Source of the DNA: Alkalimonas sp.
GTDB taxonomy: Bacteria > Pseudomonadota > Gammaproteobacteria > Enterobacterales > Alteromonadaceae
Assembly: GCF_020831925.1 (NCBI RefSeq)
Contig: NZ_JAFIFQ010000010.1
Coordinates: forward strand, 1-64,000
DNA length: 64,000 nucleotides
Direction of reading: 5' to 3'
Shown: piece after piece, positions 53,262 to 61,588 of the stretch
Position numbering within the stretch: the stretch's first letter is position 1
How the letters are laid out: the number at the start of each line of letters is the position of its first letter
Position numbers and translations under genes: made by a program
The notes under the pieces: generated by a model
What the model was told of the DNA's origin: nothing
Database searches by the model: none
The model's input: only the letters and a program-made list of their open reading frames with translations

Positions 53262-53490
53262 GAATATCTCCTTGAGGGCGCAGAGGGCAGCTAGCAAGCT
53301 TCCTATTAAGGATAGTGGAAGCTGTCGGGGACGCTGGCAATTTTCAATTCAACCGCACAAAAAATCAGCAAACAGTGCATGACAAGCCTAAGACACCCTC
53401 ATGACCAAATAATGACACCGATGGATTTCAGGATGCAGAACAACCGATTTCGCTGTACCATAGCGCCCCCTGCTCGTTACTGGATACATC

Positions 53491-56400
53491 ATGTCGTTTG
53501 CTTTAGGTCAGCGCTGGATTAGCGAAAGTGAATCCGATTTAGGTTTAGGCGCAGTGGTCGCATTGGATGACCGCTCAGTCACCATCTTGTTTCCTGCTAG
53601 TGGTGAGCAACGTTGCTACGCCAGACAGCAGGCTCCATTGTCCCGTATTCGCTTCCTGCCAGGCGACCGGGTACGAAGCGCCGAAGGCTTTGAGCTGGTC
53701 ATCAGCCATGTCGAAGAGGTTACTGAGACACTGGTGTATCATGGCAGCCGCGTTGATACCCAAGAAAGCATCCAACTGCGTGAAATCCTGCTCGATCACT
53801 TTCTGAGCTTTAGTCAGCCACAAGACCGCATGTATGCCGGCCAAATCGACCGGCTGGAAACCTTTAGTTTGCGTTATCAAAGCCAGCAACAGCTGCACCG
53901 CCTGCAACAAGATCCATTACGGGGGCTGTCCGGTGCGCGTATTAGCTTGATCCCGCATCAGCTCTTCATTGCGGAGGAAGTCGCCAAACGACACGCACCC
54001 AGAGTAATGCTGGCCGATGAGGTCGGGCTTGGCAAAACCATTGAGGCTGGCCTGATCCTGCATCAACAGTTGATAAGTGGCCTGGCCCAGCGAGCGCTGA
54101 TTCTGGTACCTGAGTCCCTGCAACATCAATGGTTGGTCGAAATGTTGCGCCGTTTTAATCTGACGGTGGCCATCTTTGATCAGGAGCGTTGCGAACAAAG
54201 CGCCATCGATCAACAAAATCCGTTTGAAACAGCGCAAATCGTTTTATGCAGCCTGGAGTTTTTGAGTAATGCGCCCGAATGGCTGGCGCAAGCTGTTGCC
54301 GCCCCCTGGGATTTGTTGGTGGTCGACGAGGCGCATCATCTCAGTTGGGATGCTGAAACCCCAAGCCTGGCTTATCAATGCGTTGCCAAGCTTGCGGCGC
54401 AAATCCCGGGGGTGATCCTGTTGACCGCAACCCCGGATCAATTAGGCCATCGCAGCCACTTTGCCCGCTTACAGCTGCTCGATGCCGATCGTTTTTACGA
54501 TTATCAGGCGTTTTTAGAGCAAGAAACTCACTTCCAGCAAGTTGCCGCTCTGGCTGATCAGCTACTGCATCAAGAACCACTCTTAGCAGAGACAGCAGAC
54601 GCCCTGCAGCAGTTGTTGCAGGATCCAGCCTTGTTGCTGGTATTGCAGCAATTGCAACAAACAACGCGAAACAAGGCAGAGCGCGAACAACTGCAACAGC
54701 AAGTCCTGCAACCCTTGCTGGATCGCCATGGTACTGGCCGTATCCTGTTTCGTAACAGCCGTCGAACCATTGCGGGCTTCCCAAAGCGCATCCCCCATTT
54801 TATCGGCTTGGATATGCCCACAGCCTATCGGCAAAGTGCTGAGCAACTGCAGCATGAAGCAACTGAGCCTGCCGAGCTACAAGCGTTACTGACCCCAGAG
54901 CGCCTGTACAGTCAGCAGGTTGCAACCATCGCCTGGCAAGAGCTGGATCCGCGCATTGACGCCCTGATCCAACTCTTAAAACAATACAAAACGGAAAAGT
55001 TCTTGCTGATCTGTGCCCATGCCGAAACCGCCATGGAACTGGACAAAGCATTAATGCAGCGTGAAGGCATTCGTGCTGCAGTGTTTCATGAGCGTATGAG
55101 CATTCTGGAGCGGGATAAAGCAGCAGCCTATTTTGCTCAGCAAGACTACAGTGCGCAAATTTTGCTCTGCTCAGAAATAGGCAGTGAAGGCCGTAATTTC
55201 CAGTTTGCGCACCATTTGGTATTATTTGATTTGCCACTGAATCCAGATTTGCTGGAACAACGCATAGGCCGGCTCGATCGGATTGGCCAGCAGCAGGATA
55301 TCCAGCTGCACATTCTGTATTTCAAACAATCGGCTCAGGATTACCAACAACAATGGTACCACCAGGTACTCAATGCCTTTGCGCACACCTGCCAGACAGG
55401 TGCTGCTGTGTTTCAGCAAACAGCCAGCTTATTCTGGTCGCTGCTGCAAACTCCCGGCTGGCAACCTGAACAACTGGCGCAGTGGCTGAGTCAAAGCGCT
55501 GAGCTGCAACAACAGCTGCAACAGCAACTCGAACAGGGCCGTGATCAATTGCTGGAACTGAACTCATCGGGTGGCGCACAGGCCAATGCGCTTAGTCAGC
55601 AATTAGCAGCGCTGGATAATCAGCCCGATTTGGCACTGTTTATGTGCCAAAGCTGGGATCAGTTGGGTGTGCAACAAGAAGAACGCTCCGATACCTGCCT
55701 GATCCTTAAACCATCCGAACAACTGGAAGATAGTTATTGCCCTGGGCTGCACGAAGATGGTGTGAGTATTACCTTCGATCGCAGCACGGCTTTAGCTCAA
55801 GAGGACATTCAATTTTTAAGCTGGGACCACCCGATAGTACTGAGCACACTCGATTACCTGACGGAACAGCAACGAGGCAATAACAGCGTTGCCCTGTTGC
55901 ACAATCCAGCGCTTCCCGCCGGCAGTTGGTTCCTGGAGTTAATTTATCTGGTTGAAGCCAGCGCACCAGCCAAGCTCCAGTTAGGTCGGTACCTGCCAGT
56001 CACACCAATCCGCTTGCTGATGGATCCCCAAGGGAGGGATCTGGCAAAAGCAGTCTCCTTTGCGCAACTGGAAAAACAACTGGCCCCCCTTGCCAGGCAA
56101 GGGGCGGCAAAAGTGGTCAAAGCACTGCGTAAACAACTGGATATCACTCTGGCACAGGCCGAACAGCTGGCACTGCAACAACTGCCAGCCATTCAGCAGC
56201 AAGCCCAGCACAGCATGCAACACGCCTTGGGTGGAGAGGCTGAGCGCTTACAGCAACTTCGTCAAGTGAACCCTGCGGTGCGCCAGGAAGAAATTGCTTA
56301 TTTACAACAACAACAAACGGACCTAAGCAATTACATTGCCAAAGCCCGCCTCAAGCTGGATGCCATCCGCTTGGTTGTAGTCAGTCATGACAGGCCTTAA
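53491..56400 (+). CDS. rapA: RNA polymerase recycling ATPase RapA
   Basis: 969 residues, the same length as E. coli RapA (968). N-terminal Tudor-like domains, SNF2 helicase with E-V-G-L-G-K-T-I-E-A-G (about 177-187), D-E-A-H at 279-282, helicase C domain (about 490-650) and the RapA C-terminal region. It binds RNA polymerase and releases it after termination. Followed by rluA at 6 bp, as in E. coli. Confidence 0.97.
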   Translation: MSFALGQRWISESESDLGLGAVVALDDRSVTILFPASGEQRCYARQQAPLSRIRFLPGDRVRSAEGFELVISHVEEVTETLVYHGSRVDTQESIQLREILLDHFLSFSQPQDRMYAGQIDRLETFSLRYQSQQQLHRLQQDPLRGLSGARISLIPHQLFIAEEVAKRHAPRVMLADEVGLGKTIEAGLILHQQLISGLAQRALILVPESLQHQWLVEMLRRFNLTVAIFDQERCEQSAIDQQNPFETAQIVLCSLEFLSNAPEWLAQAVAAPWDLLVVDEAHHLSWDAETPSLAYQCVAKLAAQIPGVILLTATPDQLGHRSHFARLQLLDADRFYDYQAFLEQETHFQQVAALADQLLHQEPLLAETADALQQLLQDPALLLVLQQLQQTTRNKAEREQLQQQVLQPLLDRHGTGRILFRNSRRTIAGFPKRIPHFIGLDMPTAYRQSAEQLQHEATEPAELQALLTPERLYSQQVATIAWQELDPRIDALIQLLKQYKTEKFLLICAHAETAMELDKALMQREGIRAAVFHERMSILERDKAAAYFAQQDYSAQILLCSEIGSEGRNFQFAHHLVLFDLPLNPDLLEQRIGRLDRIGQQQDIQLHILYFKQSAQDYQQQWYHQVLNAFAHTCQTGAAVFQQTASLFWSLLQTPGWQPEQLAQWLSQSAELQQQLQQQLEQGRDQLLELNSSGGAQANALSQQLAALDNQPDLALFMCQSWDQLGVQQEERSDTCLILKPSEQLEDSYCPGLHEDGVSITFDRSTALAQEDIQFLSWDHPIVLSTLDYLTEQQRGNNSVALLHNPALPAGSWFLELIYLVEASAPAKLQLGRYLPVTPIRLLMDPQGRDLAKAVSFAQLEKQLAPLARQGAAKVVKALRKQLDITLAQAEQLALQQLPAIQQQAQHSMQHALGGEAERLQQLRQVNPAVRQEEIAYLQQQQTDLSNYIAKARLKLDAIRLVVVSHDRP

Positions 56401-56406
56401 GCCAAA

Positions 56407-57057
56407 ATGTTGATTGATTACCGGCCACCCCTTCAGCCTTATCTGGATATTCAATACCAGGATGAGGATATTCTGGTATTGAATAAACCGAGCGGCTTGT
56501 TATCGGTACCCGGTAAAGCACCAGAGCATCAGGATAGTCTAAGCTGGCGAGTGCAACGGGTTTTCCCGACAGCCCGGGTGGTCCATCGGTTGGATATGGC
56601 AACCTCGGGTTTAGTGGTGATGGCCATGCACTTGCAAAGCCAACGGCATTTGAACCGTCAGTTTGCCGAACGACAAGTGCAAAAACGCTATATTGCCTGG
56701 TTGGAAGGCCAATTAACCATCCAGACAGGTACCATCGAAGTTCCCCTTATTTGCGATTGGCCCAAACGCCCGCAACAAAAAGTTTGCTTTTTACATGGCA
56801 AGCCGGCTTGCACACACTTTCGGCTTCTGGCCCATAGCGATGCAGCAAGCAAGGTGGCACTCATCCCGGTGACCGGCCGCTCGCACCAACTGCGGGTGCA
56901 TATGCAGTGGCTTGGACATCCCATTGTTGGTGATAAATTTTACAGCAAACAATCTGCGCCTTCTGCGCAGCGACTCCTGTTGCATGCAGAGTCACTGGGG
57001 TTTCATCATCCGGTTCACGGCAACTGGCTTCAGTTCCATAGCGACTGCGTATTTTAA
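56407..57057 (+). CDS. rluA: Dual-specificity tRNA/23S rRNA pseudouridine synthase RluA
   Basis: 216 residues, near the 219 of E. coli RluA; catalytic D63 in V-H-R-L-D. E. coli RluA makes pseudouridine at 23S position 746 and tRNA position 32. No S4 domain. Gene order rapA-rluA is conserved. Confidence 0.94.
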   Translation: MLIDYRPPLQPYLDIQYQDEDILVLNKPSGLLSVPGKAPEHQDSLSWRVQRVFPTARVVHRLDMATSGLVVMAMHLQSQRHLNRQFAERQVQKRYIAWLEGQLTIQTGTIEVPLICDWPKRPQQKVCFLHGKPACTHFRLLAHSDAASKVALIPVTGRSHQLRVHMQWLGHPIVGDKFYSKQSAPSAQRLLLHAESLGFHHPVHGNWLQFHSDCVF

Positions 57058-57213
57058 CTGAATATGCCCACAGAAATCGTAATGCCAAAACCATAAAAAA
57101 CTGCTACACTTAGCGCATTTTGTTAACCTGGGGTTCAGCTTCCCTGCTTAAGATAGCTGTGACTATCAGAAACTGTTGTTTTTCAGCATTTGCCTGCTTT
57201 ATTTACGGGATTG

Positions 57214-57246
57214 GTTTGTTAAGTAATCAATTTCCCTATAAAATTG
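57214..57246 (+). promoter_or_regulatory. Candidate promoter of the OmpA-like gene
   Basis: TTTGTT and TATAAA with a 17-bp spacer, about 35 bp before the start and followed by AAGGAG. The -10 lies inside an inverted repeat CAATTT-N7-AAATTG (57228-57246), which may be an operator. Confidence 0.4.
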
Positions 57247-57277
57247 GCAAGTAAGACTTCACCTAAAGGAGAAATGG

Positions 57278-58348
57278 ATGAAACGTAAAATTTGTTCAGT
57301 AGCTGTAGCTGTTGCTTTGCCAATGATGGCCGGCACTGCTTATGCTAACACCCCATCAGCCGCAGAGCTGCAAGAGCGTATGTTTGGTTCTGTGTTTGCA
57401 GAATACTACATGCCAGATCGCAAAAAAACTCGCAATGTTGAGTTCGATTACCTGACCCGTGGACCTGGTGTAGGTCTGGAGCTGGGTTACCGCTTTGATG
57501 ACAACTGGGCAGTTCGTGCCGATTACGCCCGCCAGCGTCTGAAAAACAAGTTAACTGGTGATCGTATTACTGGCAACCGCTTTGGTGTTGATGCTATGTA
57601 CCATTTAAACGATAGCAACATTTACCTGGTTGCTGGTTTAAACCGTCATACCATTGACAAAACCAACTCTGCAAACGTTGGTATTGGTTACCGCGCTTTC
57701 CTGAATGAAAATGTGGCTTTCTTTGCAGAAGCCAACCGTTACCAAGGTCTGAATAAAGGCACTTGGGCGGATGCAGGTATCAAAGCAGGTTTGACCTATG
57801 TGTTCGGTAGCTCTTCTGCTGCAGCACCAGCACCTGCTCCGGCACCAGCTCCAGCTCAGCCAGCAGTGGTTGATTCTGATGGTGACGGCGTACCAGATCA
57901 TTTGGATCAGTGCCCGAACACTCCACGCGGCCACAAAGTAGATGAGCGTGGTTGTACTGTGTATCAGGAAGTTGAGCAACGTGTTGGCAGCGCAGAAATC
58001 CGTGTTCTGTTTGCATTCGACTCTGCTGAAGTATCCCGCGAGCAACGTGCAGATGTTGCCCGTCTGGCTGACTACCTGAAACGTTACCCAACAGCCACTG
58101 TTGAAATCGAAGGCCATGCTTCACGTATTGGTGCCGCCGATTACAACCAGCGCCTGTCTGAGCGTCGTGCAAAAGCAGTTGCTGATCTGTTGGTCAACAC
58201 CCATGGTATTGAGCGTTCACGCATCAGCACTGTCGGTTACGGCTTCAGCCGTCCGCGGATGGAAGGTGCAACCCGTGAAGCGCATCGTGCTAACCAGCGT
58301 ATCGAAGCTCTGGTTACTGCCCGTATTAAAGAGCCTGTAATGCGTTAA
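57278..58348 (+). CDS. OmpA-family outer-membrane porin
   Basis: 356 residues: signal peptide (1-23), an eight-strand barrel (about 30-185), an Ala-Pro linker, a thrombospondin type 3-like calcium segment (D-S-D-G-D-G-V-P-D, D-Q-C-P-N-T), and a C-terminal OmpA peptidoglycan-binding domain (E-I-E-G-H-A-S, N-Q-x-L-S-E-R-R-A). Anchors the outer membrane to the wall. Strong AAGGAG site and terminator suggest high expression. Confidence 0.95.
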   Translation: MKRKICSVAVAVALPMMAGTAYANTPSAAELQERMFGSVFAEYYMPDRKKTRNVEFDYLTRGPGVGLELGYRFDDNWAVRADYARQRLKNKLTGDRITGNRFGVDAMYHLNDSNIYLVAGLNRHTIDKTNSANVGIGYRAFLNENVAFFAEANRYQGLNKGTWADAGIKAGLTYVFGSSSAAAPAPAPAPAPAQPAVVDSDGDGVPDHLDQCPNTPRGHKVDERGCTVYQEVEQRVGSAEIRVLFAFDSAEVSREQRADVARLADYLKRYPTATVEIEGHASRIGAADYNQRLSERRAKAVADLLVNTHGIERSRISTVGYGFSRPRMEGATREAHRANQRIEALVTARIKEPVMR

Positions 58349-58365
58349 TCGCTGGTCTCTTGCCT

Positions 58366-58396
58366 AAAAAACCGCTGCCAGTCAGCGGTTTTTTTT
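58366..58396. terminator. Terminator after the OmpA-like gene
   Basis: Stem ACCGCTG/CAGCGGT with a five-base loop, flanked by A6 and T8, so it can work in both directions. Confidence 0.9.
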
Positions 58397-58457
58397 AATT
58401 TTTTCCCCTGCTGGCCGATACAAGGTGCTCTAACCAAATACTCAGCCGGAGCTTCAG

Positions 58458-59231
58458 ATGCAATCCTTTGGTTTCGTAGTGCTTTTGCTGTTGCTCCTGT
58501 CTGGCCTGCCAGCAACAGCACAAACCCAACCAAATTGGCTGCAGGCAGATCTTCAGCATTACCTGCCAGACTGGGAACTACGTCTTCTTGGTGAAGTACC
58601 AAATGCTTTATTGGTTGTGCATAGGGAAGCCATGACGCCCTATCAACAAGGGACACTTTTATTGTTGCCGGATCCAAGCCAGCATCCAGCCTCACCACGC
58701 CAAATCAACTTCCTGCGCCAAGCAATGACTGAGCACGGCTGGTCTACCGTTGCCATCCTTCCAAACTATCCTGTCAGTACAGACTCTGAGACTGAGATAG
58801 ACAATGACGAGACGTTGAATCATTTCCAACAGCAATTGCAGCTGGTACTGACTCAGCAAGATTGGCAGGCAGGTCACCTGGTGATCCTGGCACAAGGGCA
58901 AAGCGGCAGCTTACTCAGCCAGCTGGATTGGGCCCAGCTAGCCAGACAACCAGAAGCATTGGTTTTCCTAAGCAGTTATCATACCGACCCAGCCAGTAAT
59001 CGTCAGTTGGCGCAACGGATCTCTCGCCAGACGATCCCTGTACTCGATCTGGCGCATCATCATGACCACCTGCATATAACCAGTACCTTTGAGCTTCGAC
59101 GACAATGGAGTCAGCGACATGCAAATTTAATGTACCGTCAGCGTCTGCTAACAGGCCATGCCGAGCTGGAAACCACACAACAAGTGATGTATAAAGAGGT
59201 GTATGGCTGGCTCAGCTATCTCGGACTATAA
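58458..59231 (+). CDS. DUF3530 family exported protein
   Basis: 257 residues with signal peptide (1-21) and an alpha/beta-hydrolase-like body (T-L-L-L-L-P-D, W-S-T-V-A-I-L-P-N-Y-P). The place of the nucleophile elbow reads A-Q-G-Q-S-G, so the usual G-x-S-x-G is missing. DUF3530 has no assigned function. GGAG precedes the ATG. Confidence 0.8.
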   Translation: MQSFGFVVLLLLLLSGLPATAQTQPNWLQADLQHYLPDWELRLLGEVPNALLVVHREAMTPYQQGTLLLLPDPSQHPASPRQINFLRQAMTEHGWSTVAILPNYPVSTDSETEIDNDETLNHFQQQLQLVLTQQDWQAGHLVILAQGQSGSLLSQLDWAQLARQPEALVFLSSYHTDPASNRQLAQRISRQTIPVLDLAHHHDHLHITSTFELRRQWSQRHANLMYRQRLLTGHAELETTQQVMYKEVYGWLSYLGL

Positions 59232-59273
59232 TCTGTAGCGAGTGTTCCCCAACACATTCTTTTGGTATCAGTG

Positions 59274-59699
59274 ATGAAAAATACAACTCGTATCCTGTTT
59301 ACTTTAGCAGGCCTAGGCCTGTTGCAAGCGTGCTCTTCCCCAGCTCCCGTGGTCATCGTGCCAGTTGAAGTGATTCCGGAACCAATCAGCAGTGTTGGCA
59401 GCACCATGACGTTGATTGAGCAAGCTCATATTTGCCATGATGAAGCAGAAACACGTCGCCTGGCAGCCAGTTCCCAGTTACGTGCCATGGCTCGCTACCT
59501 GGCGGAGCTGCTGCCAACGGATCAATGCACCATTCATACAGTAACCAGCGAAGTGGTGGTGCTGGAAGAATCCGAAGGGTACCGTAAAGTCTCGCTGGAA
59601 AGCTCTGAAGTGTTTACCTTTGATAATTACCTGCTGCCAGCCGCCGCCACTGCAGCTCAACCATCCCCTGCTCTACCAGCGACGGTATCCTGCTGCTGA
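59274..59699 (+). CDS. Hypothetical lipoprotein
   Basis: About 141 residues with lipobox L-L-Q-A-C. The centre (residues about 40-115) is hydrophilic with one conserved-looking helix; the end is Ala/Pro-rich with a terminal Cys pair. No family recognised. The last 43 bp overlap the convergent ion-channel gene. Confidence 0.7.
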   Translation: MKNTTRILFTLAGLGLLQACSSPAPVVIVPVEVIPEPISSVGSTMTLIEQAHICHDEAETRRLAASSQLRAMARYLAELLPTDQCTIHTVTSEVVVLEESEGYRKVSLESSEVFTFDNYLLPAAATAAQPSPALPATVSCC

Positions 59700-60499
59700 T
59701 CCAACCGGCTGTTTAATCGGGCCACCTGTTGCTGCAGTGCGGTTAGCTGCTGCAGCAACTCAGTATGGTGGTCCTCTTGCTGCTGATGATCTTCTTTTCG
59801 GGTTTCGTTGGTCATAATTTCCAGAATCACCCCCACCATCATATTCAGGAAAATAAAGGTGGTCAGGAAAATAAACACGATGTAGTAAATCCAGCTAAGC
59901 GGATAAACCTCCATAGTGTCGTACATGACATCAGTCCAATCCTCAAAGGTCGCGACCCGGAACAGGGTTAGCATGGAAATCGCAATATCACCCCACAGGA
60001 ATTCATCAATCTTGGCAAAGAAAATAGAACCAACCGCCGCAAAAATATAGAAAATGATAAACATCAACAGCGCAATATAGCCCATCTTAGGAATGGCTTT
60101 TAGCAAGGCATTGATTAAAAAGCGCAGCTCAGGAACAATGGATACCAAGCGCAGCACTCGCAGCACTCGCAGTAAACGACCAATTACCACCATCTCACTG
60201 TCTGGCAGCGGAATCAGACTAGCCACAACAATTAAGGTATCAAACAAATTCCAACCGTCATGAAAGAACCTTTTTTTCTGCTCAGCTGATAAAAAGCGGA
60301 TGCTGATTTCGACTAAAAAGAATAGGGTAATCGCTACATCAAGCACACTGATGCCCTGTTCAAGCCACCCAGGCAGGCGATAGGTTTTCGCGCCTACGGC
60401 TAGCGCCGCAATTACAATAACTGCAATCACAAAGCCTTGAAAATAATGGCTTTGCTCAATTTTCTTCAAACGCTGCAGCCAACTGGCATCCATTTGCAT
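59657..60499 (-). CDS. Voltage-gated cation channel (bacterial Nav/Cav type)
   Basis: 280 residues, a single six-helix channel subunit. S4 has the arginine ladder R-L-L-R-V-L-R-V-L-R-L-V; the pore loop filter is T-F-E-D-W-T-D; S6 follows with F-L-N-M-M-V-G-V-I-L. A C-terminal coiled coil (about 240-270) would make the tetramer bundle. The filter has acids at three positions, like the engineered calcium-selective CavAb (T-L-D-D-W-S-D), so calcium entry is possible. AGAGG precedes the ATG. Confidence 0.9.
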   Translation of the reverse strand: MQMDASWLQRLKKIEQSHYFQGFVIAVIVIAALAVGAKTYRLPGWLEQGISVLDVAITLFFLVEISIRFLSAEQKKRFFHDGWNLFDTLIVVASLIPLPDSEMVVIGRLLRVLRVLRLVSIVPELRFLINALLKAIPKMGYIALLMFIIFYIFAAVGSIFFAKIDEFLWGDIAISMLTLFRVATFEDWTDVMYDTMEVYPLSWIYYIVFIFLTTFIFLNMMVGVILEIMTNETRKEDHQQQEDHHTELLQQLTALQQQVARLNSRLDQQQDTVAGRAGDG

Positions 60500-60535
60500 G
60501 CACGCTACCTCTGAAAAAGTAAATGAAAAAAGGAA

Positions 60536-61345
60536 TCAACGCGCCCGATTTTGCTTGATAAGCGCATAAGCTGCCTGTATCTCTTGGGTTTTTTGCTTGG
60601 TCAGTTCCAGCATTTCTTTCGGCATCCCCTGAGCGATTAATTTATCCGGGTGATGCTGCGCCATCAATCGTTTGTAGGCCTTCTTCAACTCAGCTTCACT
60701 GCAGCCAGCAGATACACCCAGCAAAGCATAAGCATCCGCCAGGCTCGAATCGGACTGCTGTGTGCTTCGGCTTTGGTGTCGACGATGGGTAAAGCGAGCC
60801 TCCGCTTCATAACGCCCGAGGATTTGTTCAAACTGCAGGGCCGAAAAATCCAGTTGCTCTGCTATCAGGCTCAAAAGCGTCCGCTGCCGTGGGATGATTT
60901 TACCATCAGCCAAAGCAATACCGAGTTGAATTTCCAAAAACAGCATCAGAACATCAGGCCGGTTGCGGTAGGCCTCTTTTAATTCCTGCAGTTGTTGTTG
61001 CCAGGGAAAGTGGCTGGCTTTGCCATCCCGAAAGGCATCTTGTGCCTCTTTTCGCTGAGCAGCGTTCAGGCCAAGCTGCTCCATAAAGTGCTGAGCCTGG
61101 CGAATGTGGGCCGGTGTCACCACACCAGATGACTTCGCCAGATGTCCCATCACGGCAAAGGTACTAAACATAAAAATGCCCTGGGCTTCTTGCTGATTGC
61201 GGAATAAACGCTGGAAGCCACCCTGACGTTCAAATTGCCGGCTTAGCGCCCGATCAAACCAATGCCCTACCAATAAACCGATAAAGAGACCGGGTAAGCG
61301 TAAAATAGCCATACCAAATAAGGCTCCAAGAATTTTACCCCACAC
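60536..61345 (-). CDS. djlA: Membrane-anchored DnaJ-like co-chaperone DjlA
   Basis: 269 residues: N-terminal transmembrane segment (about 6-28), TerB-like helical domain (about 50-190) and a C-terminal J domain (about 204-269) with H-P-D. It stimulates DnaK at the inner membrane. Start is GTG with AGGAG upstream. Divergent from lptD as in enterics. Confidence 0.95.
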   Translation of the reverse strand: MWGKILGALFGMAILRLPGLFIGLLVGHWFDRALSRQFERQGGFQRLFRNQQEAQGIFMFSTFAVMGHLAKSSGVVTPAHIRQAQHFMEQLGLNAAQRKEAQDAFRDGKASHFPWQQQLQELKEAYRNRPDVLMLFLEIQLGIALADGKIIPRQRTLLSLIAEQLDFSALQFEQILGRYEAEARFTHRRHQSRSTQQSDSSLADAYALLGVSAGCSEAELKKAYKRLMAQHHPDKLIAQGMPKEMLELTKQKTQEIQAAYALIKQNRAR

Positions 61346-61588
61346 CAGAGAACTCCTTCAGAGCCTTGGGAAGTTTTCCAGCTAAGCAGATAGTCAGACA
61401 GCCCCCCGTATAACAGCCAGTATCCAGCATCAAATGGCAGCTATTATACCAGTACTACGTGACTGTACCAGTCTCTCACATAGCGTTTGTGCGGCTTGGC
61501 AACAGAACAGCATGGCGGGGTACAACAATTTGCTTTATCATAAGCACTCGCGCATTCATCCAAAGACAGATCAAGGTTTAACAAACAG

